A stretch of DNA of 64,000 nucleotides from Acidobacteriota bacterium (GTDB taxonomy: Bacteria; Acidobacteriota; Thermoanaerobaculia; Multivoradales; Multivoraceae), in contig QQVD01000071.1 in NCBI GenBank assembly GCA_003388555.1, forward strand, positions 59,055 to 123,054, given 5' to 3'. Below are positions 28,065 to 36,105 of the stretch, in pieces (position 1 is the first letter of the stretch; each line of letters opens with the position of its first letter). The position numbers were made by a program, and so were the translations under genes. Under the pieces are notes generated by a model. It ran no database searches. It worked only from the letters and a program-made list of their open reading frames with translations, and had not been told where the DNA came from.

Positions 28065-29285
28065 TTACAGGCGCTGGACTCGGCCCTCCTCGAGGTTCCA
28101 CGAAAAACGGCGACGGGGGCCGTCCTGACGGCGATCACCTGCTTCCTCCACGGGCTCTCTCTCGCGGCTCGATGGCGGCGCTCCGGCGGCGAGGAGTGGC
28201 TCGAAGACGGAGCGCCGGTTCGAGGTCACGACGGTCTGAGATGTTCTCTCCAACAGGGGTGCGAAACGGAGCAGCAGCTCGGCATCGAGCTCGGTGTCGA
28301 GATCGTCGAGGAGCACGATCGGCTCGCGTCCAGCCTGCTCGAGAACGAGGATCTGGGCGCCGGTGAGAACGAGTCCGTGTGCCTTGCGTTCGCCCGCCGA
28401 CGCACGCTCGGCGAGCGGCGCACCGTGCCAGGAGAACTCGACGCTGTCCAGATGGGGCCCAACGAGGGGACGACGCCGACGCCACTCCTCGTCCATCGTG
28501 CGCCGCAGGGCGGCTGTGAAACGGTCGGGGTCGCTACCGTCCCTGGGGGAGCTGCGGTAGACGATTCTCGGAGCCGGCCAGGTGAGGCCTAACCAGCGGG
28601 TCGCCTCCTGCAGCTGCTGGTCGAGCAGCAGGGCGTACTCCTGGCGTCTCCGGATGAGATCGCTGCCAGCCGCTGCCAGGAGCTGATTCCAGCTCTCCAT
28701 CTCGGCGACGTCGCGACGACCGCTGGCCAGCAGATGACGCCGCTGCTGCAGTGCTCGGCGGTACGTGCTCAGAGTCCGCAGCGCGGCCGGACGCAGCGCG
28801 ACGACTCCGCGATCGAGCAGCCGCCTGCGGTGCTGCGGTGCCCCGACGAGGATCTCGAGATCGCCGCTCGTCCACACCACGACGTTCTGGGCCTCGAGGT
28901 AGCGAGTCGCCGGAGCGATCTCTCCGTCGATGCGACGCTCGATCCCTCCAGCGCTGCCCCAGGAGAGCTCGAGCCGGCTGCGACGGTCGGCATCCTCGAT
29001 CTCGGCGGCGAGCCAGAATCCGCTTGCAGACTCCCCTGCGCCTTCTCCGAGATCGCTGGGCTCACGCCGATCTCGGCGCTCCTCGCTCGGCACGCTGGCG
29101 CGGCGGGCGCACAGCTCGAGGCGATGGGTGCGAAAGCTACGTGACGTCGCTGCGAGGTACAGCGCCTCGAGCAGACTGGTCTTCCCCTGCCCGGTGCGCC
29201 CGAAGAGGAAGTGCACTCCGGCGTCGAGCCGCCAGTCGAGGTCCTCCAGATTGCGGAAGCGCTGCGCCTGCAGTCGACGGATCAA
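28065..29285 (-). CDS. recF: DNA replication/repair protein RecF
   Basis: The 406-residue SMC-like ATPase starts at a TTG (MIRRLQAQRFRNLEDLDWRL) and has Walker A FGRTGQGKTSLLEALYLAA (about 29-47), an ABC signature region ASAGERKAHGLVLTGAQ and Walker B EPIVLLDDLDTELD. It loads RecA at gaps together with RecO/RecR; recR is present at 40.2 kb. It is somewhat longer than the E. coli protein (357 aa), with extra sequence near residues 65-90 and a basic tail. The gene follows dnaN after 40 bp, the conserved origin order. Confidence 0.95.
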   Translation of the reverse strand: MIRRLQAQRFRNLEDLDWRLDAGVHFLFGRTGQGKTSLLEALYLAATSRSFRTHRLELCARRASVPSEERRDRREPSDLGEGAGESASGFWLAAEIEDADRRSRLELSWGSAGGIERRIDGEIAPATRYLEAQNVVVWTSGDLEILVGAPQHRRRLLDRGVVALRPAALRTLSTYRRALQQRRHLLASGRRDVAEMESWNQLLAAAGSDLIRRRQEYALLLDQQLQEATRWLGLTWPAPRIVYRSSPRDGSDPDRFTAALRRTMDEEWRRRRPLVGPHLDSVEFSWHGAPLAERASAGERKAHGLVLTGAQILVLEQAGREPIVLLDDLDTELDAELLLRFAPLLERTSQTVVTSNRRSVFEPLLAAGAPPSSREREPVEEAGDRRQDGPRRRFSWNLEEGRVQRL

Positions 29286-29325
29286 GGGGCGCCGACTTCA
29301 CGCGCCGTCCGGCCCACGGACCCGG

Positions 29326-30423
29326 TCACAACCGCATCGGCATGATCACGCACAGGTACCGGCTCTCCTCCCCCTCGACCGGCACACCGATGCACTGGCT
29401 GTTCTCGTCCTTCAGCAGGAAGCGCACCTGGTCGGTTCCCACCGCGACGAGAAACTGCTGCAGGTAGTCGGGGTTGATCCCGAGCGCCAGCTTGTCTCCC
29501 TCGTAGGAACACTCGAGATCCTCGACGGCCTCACCGAGGTCCGGATTCGCCGCGGAGAGGCGCAGCCCTCCGTCCTCGACCTGGAAGCGGATCGCCCTGG
29601 CACGGTCACCCGACAGCAGCGAAACACGCTGCACGACTTCGCTCAGTCGCTTGCGGTCGCACTCGAGGACGCGATCGTTCTCCTTCGAGATCACCTTCTC
29701 GTAGTCCGGGAAGGTGCCCTCGAGGATGCGGCAGATCAGTTCGCGGCGACCGACCGAGAACGACAGATGGTGCTCGCCGCGCCGGAACTCCACCTCTTCC
29801 GAACCCTCGAGACGCTGCAGTTCCTGCAGGGCCTTGCGGGGGATCAGGATTCCGTCTCCTGCTGCAGCGTCCTCGTGCGCGGTCTCTACGAGCGCCAGCC
29901 GGTGTCCGTCGGTGGCGACCATCTCGATCGATCCGTCCTTCGGCTTCAGCAGGGCGCCGTTGAGCTGAAACCGCGACTCCTCGGCCGACACCGCGAAGAA
30001 CACCTTGGCGATCATGCCGCGAAATGCCTCGGTCGGGATCTCGAGGCGATCGCTCGACGGCACCTCGGGGAGGCTCGGGAAGTCGTCGGGTGCGAGTCCG
30101 TGGATCTTGAAACGCGAACGTCCCGACACGATGCGCAGCGCGTTCGACTCCTCGACCTCGAGATCCACCTTCTCGCCGACCAGCGAGCGCACGATCTCGA
30201 GCAGCTTGCGCGCCTGCACCGCCACCGATCCCTCACGATCGATCTCGGCCTCGCACCAGGAGGTCAGGGAAACGTCGAGGTCGGTGGCCGCAACGTGCAG
30301 TCGACCGTCCCGCGCCCGCAGGAGGAGGTGTGAGAGCACCGGGATCGTCGACTTGCGTTCGACGACACCCTGCATCGGAATGAGCTCCGTCAGGAGCTCG
30401 GAACGATCGATCCGCAGCTTCAC
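29326..30423 (-). CDS. dnaN: DNA polymerase III beta subunit (sliding clamp)
   Basis: The 365-residue clamp starts MKLRIDRSELLTELIPMQGVVERKSTIPVLSHLLL, contains the three repeated clamp domains and ends YLCVIMPMRL, the typical beta-clamp C-terminus (MPMRL). The ATG is preceded by GAGGTGAGG. It encircles DNA and tethers polymerase III and other partners. It is separated from dnaA by 463 bp, longer than in many genomes, and precedes recF. Confidence 0.98.
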   Translation of the reverse strand: MKLRIDRSELLTELIPMQGVVERKSTIPVLSHLLLRARDGRLHVAATDLDVSLTSWCEAEIDREGSVAVQARKLLEIVRSLVGEKVDLEVEESNALRIVSGRSRFKIHGLAPDDFPSLPEVPSSDRLEIPTEAFRGMIAKVFFAVSAEESRFQLNGALLKPKDGSIEMVATDGHRLALVETAHEDAAAGDGILIPRKALQELQRLEGSEEVEFRRGEHHLSFSVGRRELICRILEGTFPDYEKVISKENDRVLECDRKRLSEVVQRVSLLSGDRARAIRFQVEDGGLRLSAANPDLGEAVEDLECSYEGDKLALGINPDYLQQFLVAVGTDQVRFLLKDENSQCIGVPVEGEESRYLCVIMPMRL

Positions 30424-30886
30424 AGCCTCACCTCCTCAGGCAACAGAAGAAGCCGGAATATACCAGAGTAGCCGGAGTCGATCGCAGGCTCTGCGGATGG
30501 TGTGGACGGAGCTTCAAACGTCAACATTTTCGGGCTTCTCCGGCAGAGACAGCGGTGGAAAAAAGGACCTGAAAAGCTGTGGCGGAGCGGCGGGTCCGGC
30601 TGTGCATCGAGGTGACGATGAGATCGTCGTGAAGGAGTCTGGGGAGATTCCTCGGCGCCGTCCGCAGCGCCTCCACAGCGACATCACAGCGACTTGACGA
30701 GGACGTCGTGATCTGCGGCCGGATGCCCAACCGTCGACGCATCGACGTGGGCCGGCGCCCCGGGAGGATGAACATGGACGTCGGGCGAGCAACGAGTCTC
30801 GCCGCTCGAGCCACGATGGTGACCGTCGAAGGTGTGCGTCGACACCGGGAGCGGCCGATAGGGAGGCTTGTTCGCGGCTGCTCGGC
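30424..30886. other. dnaA-dnaN intergenic region
   Basis: This 463-bp gap has no credible gene; open frames are arginine-rich. It holds a few weak DnaA-box-like strings (GGTGGAAAA near 30554, CCTCCACAG near 30669, TGTGGACGG near 30500), none a close match to TTATCCACA. It probably contains the dnaN promoter; an origin function here cannot be excluded but is less supported than the region upstream of dnaA. Confidence 0.4.
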
Positions 30887-32257
30887 TCAGGAGAGATGGT
30901 CGCTGAGCATCGTCAGGGTGCGGTCGAGGTCCGGATCCTCGGCCCGCAGGCGACTGATCTTGTCCACCGAGTACATCACCGTCGAGTGGTGCTTGTCGTT
31001 GAACTGCTTGCCGATCTCGGGGTAGGAGAGCTCGGTGAGATGCTTGCAGAGATACATCGCCACCTGACGCGGAAAGGCGATCTGCTTCGAGTTGTTGCGG
31101 CTCTTGATCTCGTTGAGTCTGAGACCGTAGTGCTTGGCCACGGCGCGAATGATCTCGACCGGACCGGTGCGCTGGCTCTCGAGCGGCAGGATGTCGCGCA
31201 GGGTCTCTCGTGCGAGATCGAGATCGAGGGGTCGGCCGGTGAGAGAGGCGAAGGCGAGCACCCGGTTCAGGTGGCCTTCGAGCTCGCGGACGTTCGACTT
31301 CACCTGTTGGGCGATGAACAGCGCCACGCGTTCTGGGAGTCTGTGCCCTTCGAGCTCGGCCTTGCGCTCGAGGATCGCGACCTTGGTCTCGAGGTCGGGA
31401 GCCTGGATGTCGGCGATGAGGCCCCACTCGAAGCGACTGCGCAGCCTCTCCTCGAGGGTGGGGATGTTCTTCGGCGAGCAGTCCGACGACAGGATGATCT
31501 GCTTCTCTTGCGTGTAGAGAGTGTTGAAGGTGTGGAAGAACTCCTCCTGCGTGCGCTCCTTGTTGGCCAGGAACTGCACGTCGTCGACGAGCAGGAGATC
31601 GATGGTGCGGTAGCGCTCGCGAAACGCCGGCATGCGGTCGAAGCGGATCGAGTTGATCAACTCGTTGACGAACTGTTCCGCCGACAGGTAGAGCAGCTTG
31701 ATCTCTGGCTGCGATGCGCGCACGTACTGCGCGATGGCGTGCAGGAGGTGCGTCTTGCCGAGCCCGACACCGCCGTACAGGTAGAGCGGGTTGTAGCTGC
31801 GCCCGGGACTCTCGGCGACGGCGCGGGCGGCTGCCGACGCGAACTGGTTCGAGCTGCCGACGACGAAGGAGTCGAAGCGGTAGCGTTCGTTGAACGAAGT
31901 CGTCTCGCGGCCGCGCGCGTTGTTCGTGCCGGCCGCCTTGGACGGCTCCGGCGCAGACCGTTCCCGCTGCCGATCCGGTGTCCCGGGCTCGCCGCCGGCG
32001 CCGTTCCCGCCTGCCTCGTCGCGGACCGAGAAGAGCACCTCGTAGGCCGATCCCCGAAGACCCGCGATGGCGCGGTCGACCACCGGACGGTAGCTCGCCT
32101 CGAGCGAGCGCATGAAACGATCGTTGGGCGCCTCGAGAACCAGTTTGCGGTCGTCCTCCGATCGCACCCGGAGCGGCGAAAACCAGGTCTGGAACTCGTC
32201 TCGGGTGAGTTTGGAAGCCAGCGTTCGCTTGAGGTCAAGCCAAGTGGAATCAGACAT
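30887..32257 (-). CDS. dnaA: Chromosomal replication initiator DnaA
   Basis: The 456-residue protein begins MSDSTWLDLKRTLASKLTRD at the ATG at 32257. Domain I is followed by a short polar linker, the AAA+ domain with Walker A YGGVGLGKTHLLHAIAQ and LLVDDVQFLANKERTQEEFFHTFN, and the C-terminal helix-turn-helix with the DKHHSTVMYSVDKI signature that reads DnaA boxes. The extended frame to 32299 would run through DnaA-box-like sequence and lacks a ribosome-binding site. It heads the minus-strand dnaA-dnaN-recF-gyrB-gyrA series. Confidence 0.98.
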   Translation of the reverse strand: MSDSTWLDLKRTLASKLTRDEFQTWFSPLRVRSEDDRKLVLEAPNDRFMRSLEASYRPVVDRAIAGLRGSAYEVLFSVRDEAGGNGAGGEPGTPDRQRERSAPEPSKAAGTNNARGRETTSFNERYRFDSFVVGSSNQFASAAARAVAESPGRSYNPLYLYGGVGLGKTHLLHAIAQYVRASQPEIKLLYLSAEQFVNELINSIRFDRMPAFRERYRTIDLLLVDDVQFLANKERTQEEFFHTFNTLYTQEKQIILSSDCSPKNIPTLEERLRSRFEWGLIADIQAPDLETKVAILERKAELEGHRLPERVALFIAQQVKSNVRELEGHLNRVLAFASLTGRPLDLDLARETLRDILPLESQRTGPVEIIRAVAKHYGLRLNEIKSRNNSKQIAFPRQVAMYLCKHLTELSYPEIGKQFNDKHHSTVMYSVDKISRLRAEDPDLDRTLTMLSDHLS

Positions 32258-32622
32258 TTGGGCGCAGTACAACGGGTCAGATCCACAGGATTTCCACATC
32301 CTGCGGAAAAGTCTCTCTTGGGATGTCGAGGGGAGGGTGCTGCCTCGGGAACGAAGGTCGGCAGGGTACCAGCGAGCGTTGCGGGCGGCAAGGACGAGAG
32401 GCCAAAAAAAGCGCCGTGAAGGTCAGCTGAAGAGAGGCGGCGAAGAGTGAGTCGGCGAGTAAGGATCGTCCGGCCAACGGTTTACGATTCGGGTCCGGCG
32501 CACTTCATCGAGACAAAAAAAATCGTCGATCATCGATCGGTCTCCAACGACCGCGGAGCGGCGGCGGCGAGGGGTCCCGAAGAGCTCTCGATCGAGGCTT
32601 CGAACACACCGGTTGCAGATCG
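32258..32622. promoter_or_regulatory. Region upstream of dnaA; candidate origin of replication (oriC) segment
   Basis: This 365-bp divergent gap between dnaA and mutY has no convincing ORF. It contains two DnaA-box-like 9-mers (32279-32298), a GCCAAAAAAAGC patch, and a more AT-rich stretch (about 32455-32545) with an A8-9 run and clustered ATCGTCGATCATCGATCGG sequence. Gene context (dnaA next door, parS 16 kb away) places the origin in this neighbourhood. The exact origin is inferred. Confidence 0.5.
32279..32298 (+). promoter_or_regulatory. Two DnaA-box-like sequences close to the dnaA start
   Basis: AGATCCACA (32279-32287) and ATTTCCACA (32290-32298) each match the TTATCCACA box at seven of nine positions, in the same orientation and 11 bp apart. 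They lie 22-41 bp upstream of the dnaA ATG, a good position for DnaA autoregulation and possibly for origin recognition. Confidence 0.5.
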
Positions 32623-33837
32623 ATGACAGCAGACTCGGGAGACACCGGCAGAGGCAGAGGCGGCAGAGGCAGAGGCGATCGTCAGCAGCAGCAGCAACTG
32701 CTCGCCTGGTTCGATGACCAGCAACGCGATCTGCCGTGGCGCCGCAGCCGGGATCCGTACTCGGTGCTGGTCTCCGAGACGATGCTGCAGCAGACGCGGG
32801 CGGAGGTCGTCGCGCCCCGGTTCATCCGCTTCATGACGCGCTTTCCGGATCTCGAGACTCTCGCGGCGGCGCAACCGGAGCAGGTGCTGGCGGAGTGGTC
32901 GGGCCTCGGTTACTACCAACGAGCCCGACGCCTTCACGCCGCGGTGCGCCAGATCGCAGCCAGCGGGCGCTTCCCGCAGGGCGCCGAGCAGATGCGCAGC
33001 CTGCCCGGGATCGGCGAATACACCGCGGCAGCGGTCGCCAGTATCGCGTTCGGAGAGGAGGTCGCGGCGATCGACGGCAACGTCGAACGGGTGATCAGTC
33101 GTCGGCTGGCGTTCGCTGGAGATCCCAAGCTGGCGGAGGGTCGGCGCGTCGTCCGCGAGGAGGCGCAGCGTCTGCTCGACCGCGAGCGCCCGGGGGACTC
33201 GAACCAGGCCCTGATGGAGCTCGGGGCGACGGTCTGCCTGCCGCGTACACCGCGCTGCCGGCACTGCCCGATACGCAGCTCGTGCCAGGGGCACCTGTCC
33301 GGTCGTCCCGAGTCCTTTCCCGCCGCGCGACGGAGGAGACGGCTCGAGCGGCACCGATGGATCCTGGTGTTCTGCCAGCGCGCCGACGGGGCGCTGCTGC
33401 TCGAGCGGCGCAGCGACGAGGCTCCGTTCCTGCGCGGCGCCTGGCAGCTGCCGACCCTCGAACTGGAAGGCAATGGCGGCGACGCGGCGGAGCGGGAGGC
33501 GCGGTCGCAGAGGATCGTCGAGGCGGGCCCGTCAGCACTGAACCAGTGGCTGCGGCGACGTTTCGGTGGCCGGTGGAACGTGGACGGCGAGCTGGCGAGC
33601 CTGCGGCACGCGATCACCTACCGCCAGATCGAGGCGCGCCTGGTTGCGGCCACGGCCTCCGGCCGGATCGCAGGCGAGTCCCTCGACTGGTTCCAGCTCG
33701 AGGAGATCGCCGCTCTGCAGCGGTCGTCGCTACTCGACAAGGCGCTCGAGAGAGCGCTGGACGAAGTGTCCGACGGAGCGCGCGAGACGAGGCGATACGG
33801 CACCGACCGCGGCCCGGTCGCCGCTGCGCGGCGATGA
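32623..33837 (+). CDS. mutY: A/G-specific adenine glycosylase MutY
   Basis: The 404-residue enzyme has the catalytic glutamate segment SETMLQQTRAEVV, the helix-hairpin-helix LPGIGEYTAAAVASIAFG followed by the catalytic IDGNVERV, and the 4Fe-4S ligands in the C-x6-C-x2-C-x5-C pattern CLPRTPRCRHCPIRSSC. The C-terminal NUDIX-like domain (from about 240) recognises 8-oxo-G. It removes adenine mispaired with 8-oxoguanine. The N-terminus has a Gly/Arg and Gln-rich stretch encoded by low-complexity DNA. Its TGA stop lies inside an 11-bp tandem repeat, so repeat slippage would alter the C-terminus. Confidence 0.95.
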   Translation: MTADSGDTGRGRGGRGRGDRQQQQQLLAWFDDQQRDLPWRRSRDPYSVLVSETMLQQTRAEVVAPRFIRFMTRFPDLETLAAAQPEQVLAEWSGLGYYQRARRLHAAVRQIAASGRFPQGAEQMRSLPGIGEYTAAAVASIAFGEEVAAIDGNVERVISRRLAFAGDPKLAEGRRVVREEAQRLLDRERPGDSNQALMELGATVCLPRTPRCRHCPIRSSCQGHLSGRPESFPAARRRRRLERHRWILVFCQRADGALLLERRSDEAPFLRGAWQLPTLELEGNGGDAAEREARSQRIVEAGPSALNQWLRRRFGGRWNVDGELASLRHAITYRQIEARLVAATASGRIAGESLDWFQLEEIAALQRSSLLDKALERALDEVSDGARETRRYGTDRGPVAAARR

Positions 33838-33882
33838 CGCGGCGATGACGCGGCGATGACGCGGTGATGGCGCGGCGATGGC
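33831..33882 (+). repeat. Tandem 11-bp repeat spanning the mutY stop codon
   Basis: Three exact copies of GCGATGACGCG (33831-33863) are followed by a variant GTGATGGCGCG and a partial copy GCGATGGC. The mutY TGA (33835-33837) is in the first unit. The repeats fill most of the 60-bp gap between mutY and the convergent gene. Confidence 0.95.
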
Positions 33883-33897
33883 CGAAGACTCGGCGCG

Positions 33898-34836
33898 TCA
33901 ACGGCCTTGCAGCGAGCCCCCGGCGAGGATGTACCAACCGACGATCTTCTCGTAGGTCGCCTGCAGCCGGAGTGCCTGTTGACGGCAGAGGAAACGCATC
34001 AGCCTCACCGAGGAGGCGCGCCCCGGATGCAGCAGCTTCGTCAGCGTCTCGGCCTTGATCATCAGCAGCGTCGCCCCGGCGGCGGTGGTGCGCACGTCGG
34101 CGCTGCGCGGCAGCTCGTCGATCAGACCCATCTCCCCGACCAGGCCGCCCGGATCGACGAAGCAGAGGGCTTCGGTCCCGGCGCCCGGGATCTCCTTGCT
34201 GACCATCAGACGACCGTCGGCGACGACGTACATGGCGGTCGCGGGATCTCCCTCGCGCATCAGCAGGGCGTCGGGATCCAGCTCGACCGGTTCGGCGACC
34301 GAGGCGAGGAAGTTGATCTCCATGTTGGAGAGGCCGAGTCGACGGATCGCGTCTCGTCGTGCCTGGACGTCGAGCTTGGCGTCGCGTGGCACGGCTGCCT
34401 TCTGCGCCTCGACGTCTTCCGTCTCGCTCTGGCCGAAGAACTCCTCGAGGGAACGATTCACGTGCCGCAGCTTGCGGCTCAGGCTCTCCCAGAACTGCCA
34501 CAGCACGGCGACCTCGAAACCGTCGTTGTTGGCCATCGCCATCTGCAGGGTCTTGGGCTTGATCACCAGGAGCTGCCCGCTGGTGGTACCGCGGGCGCTG
34601 CTGATCCGCGGCTGGCCGCAGCAGAAGAGGACTTCGCCGAGATAGCCGCCCGGGCCGAGCTCGTCGAGCACGAGATCTCCGTAGGGAGTCTCGCGCAGCA
34701 GCGAGATCTCACCCTCGACCAGGTGCAGGATGCTCGAGGACTCGGCACCACGCTGCAGCAGCATCTGCCCGGCGGAGTACGAGCGCAGCTCTCCGCACGC
34801 CCTCAGGGTGGCGCGATGCTCGTCCTTCAGCTCCAT
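33898..34836 (-). CDS. Protein with two cyclic-nucleotide-binding (Crp-like) domains
   Basis: The 312-residue protein from the ATG at 34836 has two cNMP-binding beta-barrels: about 10-125 (GQMLLQRGAESSSILHLVEGEISLL, GGYLGEVLFCCGQPR) and about 170-290 (DALLMREGDPATAMYVVADGRLMVS, GGLVGEMGLIDELPRSADVRTTAAGATLL). No DNA-binding helix-turn-helix, kinase or channel domain is attached, so it is a stand-alone sensor or binding protein; ligand unknown. Upstream 12-bp repeats give two further in-frame ATGs at 34848 and 34860 (Met-Val-Leu-Val repeats), so the exact start is ambiguous. It is convergent with mutY. Confidence 0.85.
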   Translation of the reverse strand: MELKDEHRATLRACGELRSYSAGQMLLQRGAESSSILHLVEGEISLLRETPYGDLVLDELGPGGYLGEVLFCCGQPRISSARGTTSGQLLVIKPKTLQMAMANNDGFEVAVLWQFWESLSRKLRHVNRSLEEFFGQSETEDVEAQKAAVPRDAKLDVQARRDAIRRLGLSNMEINFLASVAEPVELDPDALLMREGDPATAMYVVADGRLMVSKEIPGAGTEALCFVDPGGLVGEMGLIDELPRSADVRTTAAGATLLMIKAETLTKLLHPGRASSVRLMRFLCRQQALRLQATYEKIVGWYILAGGSLQGR

Positions 34837-34879
34837 GACGAGGACCATGACGAGGACCATGACGAGGACCGTGACGAGA
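34834..34879. repeat. Tandem 12-bp repeat at the start of the cNMP-domain gene
   Basis: On the plus strand, GAGGACCATGAC occurs at 34840-34851 and 34852-34863, then GAGGACCGTGAC at 34864-34875, bordered by partial units. On the minus strand this reads GTCCTCGTCATG and supplies three evenly spaced ATG codons. The unit length and GAGGACCA core match the thrB-thrC repeat 24 kb away. Confidence 0.95.
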
Positions 34880-35094
34880 ACTCGGAGGAGAGTCGAGCGC
34901 AACGGGGCCGCGGGCACGACGAGGCGCCCACGGGCCCGCTCGGCGAACCGTGCGATTGCCGCCGCGTCATGGGCTCGAGGAGAGGCTTCAGGGTGCGCGG
35001 GTCGCGCGGCGCATCGAACAGTCTGGTGGTCTCCGCTGGCCGGGATGGGCCCCGACACCGCGCGCGGACTCTGGCCGCCGTCTCACGATCGGCC

Positions 35095-36105
35095 TCAATC
35101 GCAACCAGCGGGCGCGGAATCTCGCACCGGGTGCGCGGCCAGGGCACGCAGCGCCATCCATCGTTCATGGTATCCGACCGGGTGGCCGGAGAGACGCCTG
35201 AAGAGATCGATCGGGAAGCCGCAGGCGCCACCCAGCAGCATCGCCGAGCGGGCGCGGGCGGCCCAGCGCGGACCGCGATGACGCGACGCCCACAGCAGGA
35301 GGTCGACCCACAGGCGCACGAGATCGCGGCCACGCGGTGTCTCGCGACGCACGGTGGCACCGAGCTCGTGGAGCACCGCCACCCTCTCGTCGAGCACCAG
35401 GCGCCACCCCGCCGCGGCGGCGCGAGAGCAGAGGTCGAGATCCTGGGCGTAGAGCTGGAAGCCCTCGTGGAAGCCGCCCAACTCGAGCCAGGTCTCGCGG
35501 CGCACCACCAGACAGGTGGCAGGTAGCCAGGCGACCTCACGCGAGCTCGCCGCGGCCTGCCCCAGCGAACGCGCGCCGCGCCGCGACGGTGGCGGAGGGT
35601 CCGGCGGCGGCCGGTGGAGGAGGCCGCTGGCATTGACCGCCAGCCAGGCCAACCCCGGTAGCGAAGCACCGGCGCTCCACTGAGGTCGCCCGTCGGGGAA
35701 GACCAGCCGCGGAGCCCAGAGACCCGTAGGCTCGTCGTCGAGCGCGGCGGCGGCGAGCTGGAAGAACTCGCTCGGGACCACGGTGTCGCTGTTGACCAGC
35801 GCGACCGCCTCCGGCGCCAGCTCCACCGCCGCCTCAGCCCCGCGGTTGGCCGATTGGGTGAAGCCGCGACGCGTCGGGTTGCGCAGTAAGCGAGCGTCGG
35901 GTGCCACAGCGTCTAGAGCCGCTAGCGTGTCGTCGCTGCTCGCGTCGTCGACAACGACCAGCCTGTCGCTCGACAGCCCGGCGCCGAAGAGCCCGGCAAC
36001 GCAGCGCAGGGTGAGCGCGCGGGTCTGGTGGGTCGGCACCACGGCGACGAAACGGCGGGCGCAGTCCTCCGGAGTCGCGGCGCCCCGGCGAGGCGAGCCG
36101 CTCAA
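35095..36105 (-). CDS. Family 2 glycosyltransferase
   Basis: The TTG at 36105 overlaps the stop of the upstream glycosyltransferase gene (TTGA), giving 336 residues. The GT-A fold is marked by FVAVVPTHQTRALTLRCV, LVVVDDASSDDT and LVNSDTVVPSEFF (the DxD-like site), LRNPTRRGFTQSANRGAE, and GGFHEGFQLYAQDLDLCSRAAAAGW, typical of rhamnosyltransferase-like GT2 enzymes that build surface polysaccharides. A C-terminal region with hydrophobic helices follows. It is probably coupled with the GT1/4-type gene upstream for envelope glycan synthesis. Confidence 0.87.
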   Translation of the reverse strand: MSGSPRRGAATPEDCARRFVAVVPTHQTRALTLRCVAGLFGAGLSSDRLVVVDDASSDDTLAALDAVAPDARLLRNPTRRGFTQSANRGAEAAVELAPEAVALVNSDTVVPSEFFQLAAAALDDEPTGLWAPRLVFPDGRPQWSAGASLPGLAWLAVNASGLLHRPPPDPPPPSRRGARSLGQAAASSREVAWLPATCLVVRRETWLELGGFHEGFQLYAQDLDLCSRAAAAGWRLVLDERVAVLHELGATVRRETPRGRDLVRLWVDLLLWASRHRGPRWAARARSAMLLGGACGFPIDLFRRLSGHPVGYHERWMALRALAAHPVRDSAPAGCD

